Part shown: positions 11,037-22,788 of the stretch, one piece after another
Position numbering within the stretch: position 1 is the first letter of the stretch
Layout of the letters: each line of letters begins with the position of its first letter
Assembly: GCA_036426205.1 (NCBI GenBank)
Contig: CM071568.1
Location: 36,319,499-36,383,498 of the forward strand
DNA: 64,000 nt
Direction of reading: 5' to 3'
Source of the DNA: Ascaphus truei
Taxonomy: Eukaryota; Chordata; Amphibia; Anura; Ascaphidae
The notes under the pieces: model-generated
What the model was told of the DNA's origin: nothing
Database searches by the model: none
The model's input: the letters and a program-made list of their open reading frames with translations, nothing else
Position numbers and translations under genes: made by a program

Positions 11037-13000
11037 AGTAGTAGTATGTCTTTATTTATATAGCGCCATAAACAGTGTTCGACAAACCTATACATTTGCT
11101 CGCCCCGGGCGAGTGGATTTAACATCGTGGTGAGCTCCTATTGGCCCAAGCAGCACACGTTTGGTACTAGGTGGCGAGTAGATTTTTTTGTGTCGAGTAG
11201 ATTTTTTGGTGATTTGTCAACCACTGGCCATAAATATACATAGCGCTTCACAGTAGTAATACATGTTATAATCAGATAAATAACAAATAATATAAATAAC
11301 AGGTCATGGGAATAAGTGCTTCAGACATAAGAGTAACATTAAGGAAGAGGAGTCCCTGCTCCAAGGAGCTTACAATCTAATTGGTAGGTACGAGAACATA
11401 TAGAAACAGTAGGAGGGAATTCTAGTAAGTGCGTCTGCAGGGGGCCAAGCTTTATGTATCATGTGTCCAGGATTATCCACAGTGCTATTCATATGCTTCT
11501 TTAAGCAAATGTGTCTTTAGGTGGGTCTTAAAGGTGGAAAGAGAGGGTGCTAGTCGGGTATTGAGGGGAAGGGCCTTCCAGAGGTGCGGGGCAGTCAGTG
11601 AAAAAGGTTTAAGGTGGGAGAGGGCTTTAGATACAAAGGGGATAGAAAGAAGACATCCTTGAGAAGACCGCAAGAGTCGGGATGGTGCATAGCGAGAAAT
11701 TAGGGCTGAGATGTAAGGAGGGGCAGAGGAGGGTAAAGCTTTTAAAGTGAGGAGGAGAATTGAGTGTGAGATGCGGGATTAGATCGGAAGCCAGGAGAGG
11801 GATTTCAGGAGGGGAGACGCGGAGACAGATTTAGGAAAGAGTAGAGTGATTCTGGCAGCAGTCTTTAGTATAGATTGTAGGGGAAACAGGTGAGAGGCAG
11901 GGAGGCCGGACAGCAGGAGGTTGCAGTAATCGAGACGGGAGAGAATGAGGGCCTGAATCAGAGTTTTAGCGTATCTTTGTGATATTGCGGAGGGAAAAGC
12001 GACAATTTTTAGAAACGTTTTGAATGTGAAAGGAGAATTTGAGAGAGGAATCGAGTGTGACCCCTAGGCAGCGTGCTTGGGCTACTGGGTGAATGATCGT
12101 ATTTCCAACAGTAATGTGGAAGGAGGTAGTAGGGCCAGGTTTGGGAGGAAGTATAAGGAGCTCTGTTTTTGCCATGTTAAGTTTCAGTCGGCGAATAGCC
12201 ACCCAGGATGATATTTCAGAGAGACATTCAGAAACTTTGGTTTGTATAGCAGGTTTAAGGTCACGGGTTGAAAGGTAAATTTGTGTGTCGTCAGCATAGA
12301 GGTGATATTTAAACCCAAAAGATGTGATTAGGTCACCTAGAGAGAGTGTGTAAAGAGAGAAGAGAAGGGGTCCCAGGACAGAGCCCTGGGGTACCCCACA
12401 GAGAGATCGATAGATGAGGAGGAGGTGTTAGCAAAAGAGACATGAAAATTACGATGGGAGAGGTAAGAGGAGATCCAGGATAGAGCTTTTTTCCGAATAC
12501 CAAGAGTATGGAGAATGTGGAGGAGAAGAGGGTGGTCAACGGTTTCAAATGCTGCAGAGAGGTCGAGTAATATGAGCAGAGTTTAATGACCTCTGTCTTT
12601 GGCAGCATGAAGGTCGTCGGTTATTTTAGTGAAGGCTGTTTCGGTAGAGTGAGCAGTACAGAAGCCAGATTGTAGAGGGTCTAGAAGAGAATAGGTGTTG
12701 AGAAAGTGTAGCAATCGAGAGAATATGAGACGTTCAAGGAGTTTGGAGGCAAAAGGCAGGAGGGAGACAGGTCGATAGTTAGAAAGACAGATAGGGTCAA
12801 GCTTGCAATTTGTGCAATGGTATCACAGTGGCATGTTTGAAGGAGGATGGAAAAGTACCAGAGTAGAGGGAAGAGTTAAAGATCTGTGTGAGCATAGGGA
12901 TTATATAAGGAGCAAGAGGTTTTAGGAGATGGGAAGGAATGGTATCAAGAGGGCAGGTGGTAGAGGGAGGGATAGAAATGTACACTTTTTGAGCTTGATC
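11037..13000 (-). pseudogene. L2-type LINE: RT, C-terminus and 3' tail
   Basis: The longest LINE coding relic in the window, read on the minus strand from about 13000. It starts in RT (STTCPLDTIPSHLLKPL), then shows [37 protein letters not shown] near 12358-12405 and an intact YADD catalytic block at 12285-12298. The C-terminal KAFPLNTRLAP-type region lies near 11560-11600, followed by the gattgtaagctcc and tatataaataaa L2-type tail. Stops and frameshifts make it inactive, but conservation is good, so it is comparatively young. It is 5' truncated, and its tail is interrupted by a hAT MITE at 11073. Confidence 0.92.
11065..11234. mobile_element. hAT MITE with perfect 8-bp target duplication
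   Basis: The element body is 11073-11226 (154 bp). The ends are CAGTGTTCGACAAACC and, on the other strand, CAGTGGTTGACAAATC: 16-bp TIRs with three mismatches. It is flanked on both sides by GCCATAAA (11065-11072 and 11227-11234). An 8-bp duplication and CAGTG ends are the signature of hAT transposons. It lies inside the L2 tail, and removing it with one duplication restores the tail. No transposase is present. Confidence 0.92.
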
Positions 13001-14008
13001 CATCAATCCCAATATTTATAAGGGAAACATTTAAAAATGTACACTGATTTACTGTATTTGCTGACGTGAGATAACAATTGATCAAAAATATCTATTGCAC
13101 TTTAGTGAGTAAACACTATAATATGCTTATAAGAATATTTGCATATGGAAAATGAATATATTTAAGTTTATACACAATTCAAGGTTTGATGGTCTGAAGA
13201 AACTATATGAAATGTCTCAAGACTCTTGAGTATTTGTTATCTTTAGTGTGTGGATTTGAGTTATTATAAATGTTGTCACTGGATTACAGTCTGCTTCTAG
13301 CTACTTTATCCTTATGATATAGAGAAAACACAAAGGGGAGATTATCACACAGAAAGTACAGTTGCCATTGACTTCGATGGGAGTGCCACAAATAGAACTA
13401 TCACAATTTAAATAATAACCTGAGTGATGTGAGAAAACTGAATGAGAAGTGAGAACCTGAGACTTTTTACTATCAAAGGTGTTAGGCAACTGTCACCTCA
13501 TATTTTTTATCATAATAAAAAGTACATGGCCCTGGTAGTAGCAGTGCTGTGGGCAGAGGCAATAATATTATATCAGCCTCAGGTGGAGGAACAGGTGTAT
13601 TTTTAAAATTTGGTTAAGCCATGACTTCTGGGTCTGCAATGCCACTAGTAGAAATACGGCGAAGGAAGGGTCAACCAGAGTCTGACTGCGTTGCCACCAG
13701 TGCCATACCACCCACGGCATATTATCTTCATTCACTACATACAGTAATAGTGACCACCACAATTATCAGTGCCATTGGCCAACTTTTCAATGGCATAATT
13801 TCAAATGTATTTTTTATTGTTACTTTTTCTTTGTGTTGGGTGGGGGGTGAGGGGGGAACAAACTAGCACTCATAGAGCATTGATAGTCACAGATATAATA
13901 TTCCTGTTGCTATAGTTTTTGTCTTGTTCTGTGCATGTCCTATCCATTTGATATTTGCAAGTCCAGCCTTCGTATACCAACATAAATGACATATACACAT
14001 GGGGATGA
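13001..14008. other. Unannotated interval
   Basis: No gene recognised. Small open frames at 13621-13866 (plus) and 13870-14226 (minus) have no motif I know. The latter overlaps the tandem array that follows. Confidence 0.4.
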
Positions 14009-14720
14009 GAGCTTGGCTGAAAAAAGTTAGACAACTGAAACTTGAAGCCCACATACCAAAAAGCGAGGGACAGCCTGGTTGAGCTCAGCTGATCAGTGGC
14101 ATCTGTAATAGTACCACTATCCACCAGCAACAACCCCGGTGTCCACACCTTGGCCCCAACCATTACCACCAGTAATGCCACCACAGATTTGCTCGCAAAG
14201 ATTGAGAACTGATACTGGAAAACCACATCATCGACTGAGAATGAAAGTGCGGCTGAGCTTAGTTCACCTTAGCTAACACAGGCCATAAGGCCACCTGTTA
14301 CTGAACCCACCACCAACAATCTCAGTGTCTACTCATTGGCCCTAACAACAACCGGTAGTGCCACCTCAGACATGCTGTGAACTGATACTGGAACACCACA
14401 TCAGTGATTCAGAGTGAGAGCCTGGCTGAACTCAGTTGATAAGTGGCACCTTAATTAGTATCCCCAATCAACAATCCAACACTGGTGTGAACCTCCAGGC
14501 TTAACCACCACAACCGGTAGTGCCACCTCAGACATGCCATCAAGTTAAACAACTGATACTGGAACACCACGTCAGTGATTCAGAGTCAGAGCCTGGCTGA
14601 ACTAAGTTGATAAGGGGCACCTTAATTAGTATCCCCAATCAACACTGGTGTCCACCTCCAGGCTTAACCACCACAACCAGTAGTGCCATCTCAGACTTGT
14701 CGGACAATGTATAAAAAATG
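14009..14720. repeat. Tandem array of ~175-bp units, about four copies
   Basis: Successive units share, in order, gcctggctgaactcagttga, taagtggcacc, ccaccacaaccggtagtgcc, acctcagacatg and actgatactggaacaccac. The third and fourth units are closest (near 14416-14590 and 14591-14700). The first two are more diverged and carry small indels. Flanking segments near 14045 and 14725 (gcccacataccaaaa against acccacatatcaaaa) suggest partial units at the edges. Confidence 0.8.
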
Positions 14721-14857
14721 GGGCCACCCACATATCAAAATGCAAGATGAATGTTACACATGTCAGGCGTGGCACAGAATCACACAATATGGTACTGCCT
14801 GTGCCATATGTTGTGAGTTAGAGCATGAAACTTAATACTGTAGCAGAGTATGCATGT

Positions 14858-15010
14858 AAAATTTTATTTATATGGTGCCAATAGTTTACGCAGCACTTAA
14901 GAAAATTACAATACTACAAAAAAAGTATACAAAACACAGATAACCCATGTACAGCAGCAAGTAAATGATAACATAAGGTAAAGGGAGGCAGTGCCAAAAT
15001 CTCAGAGCTA
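14858..15010 (-). repeat. L2-type LINE 3' tail
   Basis: Diverged minus-strand tail: tttatttatatggtgccaat, then acgcagcactta, then aaaattacaatac. Order and spacing match the better copies at 11037 and 39116. Confidence 0.65.
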
Positions 15011-16915
15011 TATTAGGAGACCTACCTAAGTGCATCCAAAGTCAGTAGTGTAGGAGTAAATGAGATGCTGTGCACAAAAAGTTCTAGTTGAACAATACAT
15101 TTTTAAAATAGATAAATAGTGCAATAAATCATTGTATGTTTCATGGCTGTGAGATGGTATAGTAGCCTAATCTAAGTGGTTGAGGGCCAGGATGAGGGAT
15201 TCATGATTACACGGAGAATGAGAATGATGAAGGCCAACCCTGTGTCCCTCTCCCACATTTGCCTCCGTCATTCATTCTCTGTGCGATTATATTGTACCAC
15301 ACCATGTGGTCTGAATACAGTATGAGGTTTCTTGACTCAGTCACTCTCTCACACTCACTAACAGTTTTCCACCAGAATTGGCATCCAAACAATTCCCAAG
15401 GTAAGGCTTCAGATGTAGGAAAAGTGACGCAGCAAAAAGTGCAAATGAATTGCAGATTTGATAGACCAATATGGCTATGAGAACTTGGGACATATGATCA
15501 CATAAAGAATATTCTATATTCATCAACCTTCTATAACCTACAAGTGACAAATGTGTTTCCTTTCAGACTGAAAAAACGTTAAAAACAATTACATGTACTA
15601 TTTGCCAATCTATAAAAAGAGGCTTAACCGACAAGGAAAGTTTTTATATAACAATTGTATCTAAATGGTACTTCAGTATGCCATGTGACACTTTGACGGT
15701 AAACAATACATTACATTACATTACATTACATTACAATACATTACAACCCATCTAAATGAGCTGTAAGTTGTATTTTAGTGCCAGAAGGTGTCTTATGAAA
15801 AAATAACATGAATGTGATCATAATAATTTGTTTCATTGTGTGATTGAGTCGACTGAGTTACAGTATGTAACAAAGATTACATGGTATAAAATAACTGGAA
15901 AAAAACAAAGGCATAATATTACGGAATAAATCAAAAGAGACATGTTCTTGGTTTGTGTGGCTTATTTTTGTGATTGAAACAGTTGATGCTGTTTAGCTCC
16001 GGTTTTGCACAGGGAACCTTTGATGCGGCCCTCAATCATATGTTTTACCCTTAAGCAATGCTAAAATCAAGGTTAACACACTCGGATAACATTTTTCCCT
16101 AAGAGTGGATTTGTAAAAAATAAAGTCTCCTGTTTGCAAAACTAGGGCAGAAACTGAGTACTTTGTGACAGATTTGGAAAATAAAAAGGCAACCCATTAA
16201 TATAAATCGAATTTTACTGAGAAATCTGGTGCAGTTTCCTTGCTTCACTTCTGCACTAGTTTTTGCAGTCAAAATACTTTTGATATATAACCCCATTGGA
16301 TGGCTGTAAATGGGGTCATTACCATTTAAGTTGCAGTTTATTTCTTCTGTAGAATCTATTCATTTGTGTTGTACAGTAATTGAAAAACATGACATTTTCG
16401 ATACTTCATTATATAAGAATTGATCTACAGTATATACTGTAATTACAGTGAAATCAATTTGAAATTAACCTCTATACTGTTGTCCATGTTTGTGGCCAAT
16501 AAGGGGATAGCGATCTAATCATTTTTCCAAGATTAAAAAGGCAAACGGTAGCTATAAGTTATCCAATATCGTAAACAGGAATTGAAGATCGTAAATACAA
16601 GTTGGTGGTTTCCCATTGTTCACGTGTCTGTGCTACAGATAGTTCATCCTCCGATATCTTCATGCAATAGGTTAAAAACATACAAGTACTAGGGTCAGAC
16701 TGGTACATGAATGCCTCACTGAGATGTCAGCATGCCTGGCCTGTTGAGGGGATTTTCAAGGTACACTGATTGACCAGATTGACAAGAAAATAATGCCTAA
16801 GTAATGGAAGTTACACCAAATACTAGTATGGTACCAGAGGGTAGACGTAAAGAAAACTTAATTTCTTCAGCTAGTATTTTGACACAATTGTATTTCTGTG
16901 CATCCTGGTACATTT
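15011..16915. other. Unannotated interval with (TTACA)n microsatellite
   Basis: No gene recognised. A pentanucleotide (TTACA)n microsatellite lies at 15708-15747. The rest is AT-rich unique-looking sequence. Confidence 0.5.
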
Positions 16916-17901
16916 TATGTGTAGCCCATGTTTCCCCCTCCCCCACCCCCCCGGTCGCAGACTGGACCTCTAGGGTGTAGTGAGGGCTGGCTACATGTAC
17001 TATGGTGGTGCATACCTGCTTGGAACAGGAGGGCCTGAGTCTCCCGCGTTGGTGTGGGGGATGACAGGACCAGTTTTCTGGGGTATATGCCTTCATCTTT
17101 AGTGGTGGTGGGGCAGCGCCTCCATTCTCTGGCGAAACCTAGGGGATAGGTTGGAATCTTCCCAGAGAAAGCCCTGGTCCCAGGGCGAGAGATTCCAATC
17201 TCACATACACAGTCTTTTGTATAAAAGCAGCAATGTCTTTATTGTCCTTTTAACAGTGATACAGCACACAGCAGCAGTTAATATGCACTGCAGCAGTTCA
17301 TATACAGCGGTGCTTCCAAATGTAACTGGACTATTCCTCCACTCCTCTCCTACCCTAGCAGGATGGGCTGTTTGGGGGCTTCAATACCCCAACCGCCACC
17401 TCTAGGATATACTCTCTGGGTGAGGGTGAGGGGCATTGGTCCACCGCACTTAGTGCTATCAGCTCTACTCAGTATGGCTGAGTGTCTTCTCTCCTGTTTC
17501 CTTGAACTCCCAGACCATGCTCTCTCTGTTCCAGCACTCTCCACTCTCTCTTGATTCCACTCCTGCACAACTGCCAGGGCAGGACTCCTCACACACACTC
17601 TCCAGCTCCCAGACTGAACTCTCCCTTCTCTCCACTACCACAGACTGAACACTCCAACAGACTGAACTCAGACACACACAGGAGCAGCCCACTAAATAGA
17701 TACAGCCCTGCCCCTTATGATGTCAGCAGGACCTCCCCTCTGTCTCAGGCTTGCCACAGAGTCAGGGGCCTACCTCTATCACTCAAGGCAGGGCTTGGTG
17801 GGGGGAAAACCCATGATTACTACTGGCGCCTGCCCTTAACAGGGCTTACTCCAGTAGGAGAAGGATAGGTATCCCACTATTTCTTACAGGGGCTACATAT
17901 G
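16916..17901 (-). mobile_element. Solo LTR flanked by TATG target duplication
   Basis: The LTR body is 16920-17897 (978 bp). On the minus strand it runs from TGTAGCCCC to GGGCTACA. The flanks are TATG (16916-16919) and TATG (17898-17901), a 4-bp duplication. On the minus strand a TATA-like ATCTATTTA lies near 17692-17703 and an AATAAA near 17238-17245, in the right order for promoter then polyadenylation signal. No internal coding region is attached, so it is a recombination product. It shares its 3' third with the LTRs at 8867 and 55250. Confidence 0.88.
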
Positions 17902-18389
17902 CATCTGATGAAAACTGGTATTTCATTTATCTGTTCTTCTGAAACTAAATTGTAAGTTGATTTGATTCTGAACTAAATTAATATTTTCAGGAAGAATAAC
18001 GATGTGTGAAAAACATGTTCTGCTTCACATAGTCTACATATTTATTACTTTCCTAAATACCTGCACATTGGTCTTACTACCTGTGCATTTGGGACCAGCT
18101 TGATTTTTCAATCTTCAATTATTGCCCAGAATAAAAAGCAACTCCAAGACTGCAGTTATCCACAGAAATAACACTTTTCTTATTTACATCTAAGGCACAA
18201 TGATTAATAGTACTTTACTTTTGATTCTATTTCAGTTACTGCAATATAGGACAGTTTTAGCTTTAAGTATCATTCTAGAGTATGATATAATGTTTTTTCC
18301 TACTTCATAGTGCCTACGATCTTTAAGAAATGTTTGATATAACAGCTACAGTAGTTGTGTACAATATTTATGTATACTATATGTAGGAG
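17902..18389. other. Unannotated AT-rich interval
   Basis: No feature recognised. It precedes the L1 ORF2 fragment and may include decayed upstream RT sequence. Confidence 0.4.
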
Positions 18390-19197
18390 CAGCAGCTATG
18401 CCCATTATCACATTAGTCTGTGCTTTGGTGGTAGAACCACTCACTATAGTAATTAAAAATAATATGTGGGGCTTAGTCCTTGAAGAAGAATTCGAGCTAT
18501 CTCTATTTGCAGATTACATCCTTCTATCAATATATAATCCTTTTATTTCACAACCAAACCAGGTGAAATTACTGGGAGTATTTTGTAAGATTTCAGGCTT
18601 TAAGGTTAATAATACAAAATCTGAAGGTATGGGAATTAATGTCCCTCTGCAGGATTTTAATGCATTGATATCTACCTACAATTTCAACTGGAAAGATTAA
18701 TCTTTAAAATACAATGCAAAAATACTATTTTTTCACTGTATAAAGCCACTTCTCCTACTGTATTTAATAGCATTACCCAGGATCTTGACAAATGGTAAAC
18801 ATTGATATTTCCTTGCTACAATAAAGAGGAATTTCCTTCCTAGACTTCTGCATTTTTTCCAGGTTCTTCTTATTCCAGTGATTACCAGGCCTTTGAATAA
18901 ACTGTAGCATAGCATCTCTAAATGTATTTGGAAAGATTGTATACCTACATTTAAATTAAATATAATGCTCAGATCATCCAAAGAGGAGGGCTACCAGATG
19001 TATAGACATATTGGGTGGCTTTCCAATTAAGTAAATTAATTGCTTAGAATCAATCCCCTGTTTTGGGAAAGTGAGTGACTTTGGAGCAGCTGGAAGTACA
19101 GTATCTCCATGTCATATTAAAAACCTTTTATTCATGCCCTCTCATGGGTATTGGGAGTGTCAGTAAGCACCCAATCATTGGCCTATTAATTACAGTA

Positions 19198-19458
19198 AAT
19201 GAAAAATTACTTGTGAGCACATTCACATGTGTAAGACAGGTCTGCAACCCTGCTTTTCACCATTATCTCTTAGCATCCATTTTAACATGGACCCATATAA
19301 GGATATGCCTGCTGTATTACATAGCTTTTCAGTACAGCCTGGGTTAAAGTGCATAGGCAGTAAACCTACTCACAGACAGCTGTTTCAACCTTTTGGGTCT
19401 CATCAGTGTGAGGCTGGTTATACTGGCTTTGAATAAGTTTAGAATAAGTGGAATTTGA
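19198..19458 (-). mobile_element. Hammerhead-bearing short retroelement, family A, inserted in L1
   Basis: Minus-strand repeat. It has about 45 bp upstream, then the hammerhead (19412-19369), then a body with ccaggctgtactg and aaagcagggttgcagacctg. It ends gtgctcacaagtaatttttc. The same body and end occur at 46140-46475 (plus), and the end alone at 44160-44226 (plus). It interrupts L1 ORF2. A clear target duplication was not identified. Confidence 0.75.
19369..19412 (-). ncRNA. Hammerhead ribozyme, complete consensus core
   Basis: Minus strand, 44 nt. Stem I strands CTCACA and TGTGAG pair perfectly. The core is CTGATGA. Stem II is GACC/GGTT around a CAAAA loop. Then comes GAAA, a stem III made by the palindrome ACAGCTGT, and the cleavage-site C followed directly by stem I. 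All invariant core positions of the hammerhead are present; the only departure is a G-U at the first pair of stem II. The short palindromic stem III would form 2 pairs with a 4-nt loop, or pair between two molecules, as in known dimeric type I hammerheads of newt satellite RNA and Penelope-like elements. Confidence 0.85.
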
Positions 19459-20290
19459 AATACAAAAACAAAATCAACATACCCCTCTCCTGTGACCCCA
19501 CTGTTGTTCAATCCAGATGTACTACTTGGTAATAAGGGGTCTGAGTTTGCCAAGTGGTTCAACAAGGGGCTAAACACTTATACAATACTCCTTCAAAGGA
19601 ATAATTTCTAAGCTAAACTTGCCAACTTGACAAATAAGCTACTGTACCTTATATGAAACAGCAGAATGAAGATATATACAGGGAAATCTCTATAGATGGT
19701 TGGTCTACTTTTTGTAATTGCATTTGTAAAACTTTCAATTTGCACTGTGGCGAACTGGGATCTCTTATTTCATATTTTGTGGACTTGTCCTGTAGTGCTT
19801 TACTCATGGTTTCCAGTGTTTGAACTCTAAAGGGAAATTACAGGTGTGTCTATAGCTACAGACCCATGTACTTTGCATAAATTCACTTCGCTCGAACTTT
19901 CAAAAAAGTTTAGGAAGTCAAAGGAGAGAGAATGGAGAGAGAGAATACATCTGTGAGCAGCGGCAAATTGTACTATTGCAGCGGTGTAGAAAAACCCACC
20001 ATCTCTATTGTAATTAATGAAACATATTTTGGAATTATCAACTATGGAGAAATTAACAGGATTATTAAATTATATTTACCCAACAAACGGAGGTTGCCCA
20101 CAGATTTCCATCCCCCTTTGCTCTTAACTGCTTTTTGAGGACAAAAGCAATGCATATTTTCTTCTATATACACTATATATACCCTTATCTCTGCCACACA
20201 ACAAATACAAGATTGTCAAACCTTCAGTATCTGTGTTGCATATTTATTGCAAGAAACTACAATTGCACAACGTTTTGGAGAGAAAAGGGT

Positions 20291-21512
20291 GGGACACGAG
20301 TCCCCAGCGGTGCTACAAAAACTTGGTGAATCCAATTAATGATGCATAGATGCAAACATATAACATTGAAATAAAGTCCAACCATGAAGGGATAAAGAAC
20401 CTTGAGTCATTAGGTGATAATGATGAGCAGTGGTGCATTGAATCAGCCGAGTGAGTGTGGAATGATGAGGCAGCCTATGCAACAAATATTGAATACAGAG
20501 AGTTGATGCAGAATGGGGGAAGGCGATGCTGGTTCAGTCTGCTCCTTAGTGATCCCTGTGTATCACGGAGACCCCTTTGGTAGGTAACGGAACACTCCCC
20601 CCCCCCAATTCCGTGTGTGTAGATAAGGCACCATGACCACACTGACTAAAGGGTGTAATAGCAACAATAGAAAAATGAAACCCCTATAATGAGAGCACTC
20701 TAAACAGATATGTACACTGATGACACCAGAGGGATCTAATGATGTAACGAATTGATGAATTATTTAAAATAATCTTTATTAGGAGATACCTCAAAATTAA
20801 AATATTGCAGGTAAGTGAACCTATGCCTCCTCTAAGGCTTGCCTAATCTAAAGTGCGAATTTAAAATGGAGTTGGTATAGACTGGGGTGTAACTTCCCAA
20901 TATAACGTATAAGTAGGACTATGAAGCCATCACGTTTAGATGCAAAATCACATCTAAATAAGTGTAGCTAAACACCAGACTCTTAATGGTTAATGAGTAA
21001 CCTATACAGAGAAATAAAAGGATCTACTGTAATAGAGAGTCTCAGTGATTGCTGCACTGTGGGGGTGAAATGCCTGTGGCCAAATATGTAAATGAATATC
21101 AATATATAACACTTATATCAGCTCTGGCTTCCCACTTAGCAGGTAGTTCAGTGTAGTGTGAACACTGTAGTGCACATTTCAAGAAACGCATAGATCCCTG
21201 TTAAATGAACATATATGTTGGAGCGTTAATATCACTCATAGTGTAAACATTCGTTGTAGTTAGCCTCATATATACCGGTATATAAAGGGTGTAATAGTCA
21301 GCTGAGTGCTGCAAAATGCAGCTGTACTCACAGTAAGCCAATCCCGCCTGGTTCCGTAAGTGTGCTTCAGTCTTGCGATGAGGTAGAGAGATGTAGTAAT
21401 GAAAAAATGATTGAGCACCGCAAAAAAAGGGCTGAAAGCAAGTTTAAAAGTAAAAATCTATTCATTTAATGGGCATAAAAGCCAAAGACAAAAAACAGGG
21501 ATCCTCTGATGC
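20291..21512. other. Unclassified repeat-like interval, probable PLE-derived
   Basis: No coding motif. On the minus strand 20300-20225 reads a cccaaaacgttgtgcaa-type junction followed by caataaata, like the segment after the GAAACG box in the element at 24342. On the minus strand 21513-21440 (gcatcagaggatccctg and on) resembles sequence that follows a hammerhead-like motif, so a second minus-strand element may start there, back to back with the plus one at 21519. Confidence 0.35.
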
Positions 21513-21518
21513 TTTTCT

Positions 21519-21924
21519 CTCTTTGATAAAGCTCCTTCATGGAGATAAATGCGTCAGAGGACCCCTGTGATGGTTAGGGAGCGTCATCACGTAGATGCAC
21601 AGACACTACGTCATCACGAAGCGCAGGAGGAAATCTTCTCGAGCGCCAGACACCACAGAGACCCGCGAGCAAAGCTGTTTTTCCTTGGGATCTTTGGAAC
21701 TTGTCTCCTAACCATCTACCAACCCAGGAACTCTTGCAACAGTGTGGTTCATCCATCTTTGGGACCGAGGGTCTTCTACAGCATCAACACAGTTACCGGA
21801 TGGTGGTGATTATGATCACGATATGCTTTTAAAACTTGTACCCTTGTGAGTGCATTTTTTACCCCCCCCCCCCTCAATAAATTTACGGTTTTACACTATG
21901 GGGTGTGCGCTCTCTCCTCTCTCC

Positions 21925-21928
<4 letters not shown>
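21519..21928 (+). mobile_element. Hammerhead-bearing short retroelement, family B, copy 1
   Basis: It starts with a hammerhead-like motif (21519-21559): stem I CTCT/AGAG, core TTGATAA plus A, stem II GCTCC/GGAG, then ATAAATGCGTC, a mutated form of the GAAACGCGTC box. After about 330 bp it ends with ttttacactatggggtgtgc followed by gctctctcctc. The same end is found at 45320-45345, in the copy that starts at 44981. A (TA)n tract begins directly after it. The element has no coding capacity. Confidence 0.7.

Positions 21929-21973
<45 letters not shown>
21929..21973. repeat. (TA)n microsatellite between two convergent elements
   Basis: About 22 uninterrupted TA units. The left edge is the 3' end of the family B element. 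The right edge is a minus-strand sequence ending gcgcttctttttgtattttg. Confidence 0.9.
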
Positions 21974-21975
<2 letters not shown>

Positions 21976-22205
21976 AAATACAAAAAGAAGCGCAGGCTCC
22001 ACAGCATGTAACTGTATAAATAAAAGGTACATTTAATAGAACAAGCAGTCCCAAGGAATTTCACTTACACGATTTTTTAAAAAAAACACACACATTGGAG
22101 AAAAATCTCTATAGGGTGTCATCACGTGGGGTGGGGGAGTCCAGGATGTACAGGGTGCACCTGGTCAGATGAACAACGGACGGCGGAACAAGCGCACCCA
22201 CTATC
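21974..22205 (-). repeat. Unclassified minus-strand repeat, possible PLE 3' part
   Basis: On the minus strand it reads gtgcgcttgttccgccg, then an aaatgtaccttttatttat stretch, and ends gcgcttctttttgtattt at the (TA)n tract. The gcgctt end resembles the gcgctctct ends of family B. The abutting Tc1 fragment begins at 22206. Classification is tentative. Confidence 0.4.
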
Positions 22206-22788
22206 TGACCTTGGGGTGACTTTGCTGGGACGTCCACTCCTGGGAAGATTGGCAACTATCTTGAATGTTTTCCACTTTTGAATAATCTTTCTCACTGTAG
22301 AATGATGGACTTTAAATTGTTTGGAAATGGCCTTATAACCCTTCCCAGATTGATGGCAGCAACAATTGCTTCTCTAAGATCATTGCTGATGTCTTTCCTC
22401 CTTAGCATTGTGTTAACACACACCTGAATGCTCCAGACCAGTAAACTGCTAAAACTTTGGCTTTTATAGAGGTGGTCACACTTGCTTATGATCAATTAAT
22501 CAATGACATTTGATTAGCAGAACCTGTCTGCTACTTAGCATCTTAATTTCTATGGAAGCAGTAAGGGTGTACTTAGTTTTTCACACATAGCTTCTCCAGT
22601 TTGGCTTTATTTTTGTTAAATAAATCATGACACAATGTAATTTGTCATGTGTTGTTGTTCATCTGAGGTTGTATTTACCTAATTGTAAGACCTGCTAAGG
22701 AACATAATAACAAGGGGTTGTTACTATGTCCCGATATGTAAAACCATATAATTCAAAGAGGGTGTACTTTCTTTTTCACACCACTGTA
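22206..22788 (-). mobile_element. Tc1/mariner transposon, 5' half
   Basis: The right end is a Tc1-type terminus: CAGTGGTGTGAAAAAGAAAG on the minus strand from 22786, followed by the TA target (22787-22788). An outer repeat at 22758-22783 and an inner repeat at 22564-22588 (gggtgtacttagtttttcac) give the IR/DR layout of ~220-bp Tc1 termini. Downstream on the minus strand a transposase start codon at 22408 begins MLRRKDISNDLREAIVAA, the first helix-turn-helix of the DNA-binding domain. The frame breaks after about 30 residues, and homology ends at 22206 before the DDE domain. Confidence 0.92.

Larger units (their letters stand above)
18390..20290 (+). pseudogene. L1-clade LINE ORF2 remnant, split by a hammerhead repeat
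   Basis: Plus-strand RT relic. It opens with LVVEPLTIVIKNN and ELSLFADYILL (18495-18525), the L1-type F/YADD block with the second D changed to Y. Then comes SGFKVNNTKSEGMGIN, followed by the thumb region with TQDLDKW and RGGLPDV-like pieces to about 19195. Coding resumes at about 19458 with TPLLFNPDVLLG, KWFNKGL, HILWTCPVVLYSWF (near 19770-19810) and a AAANCTIAAV segment near 19960. The two parts are separated by a ~255-bp insertion carrying a hammerhead motif. Many stops show that it is dead. Confidence 0.85.
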
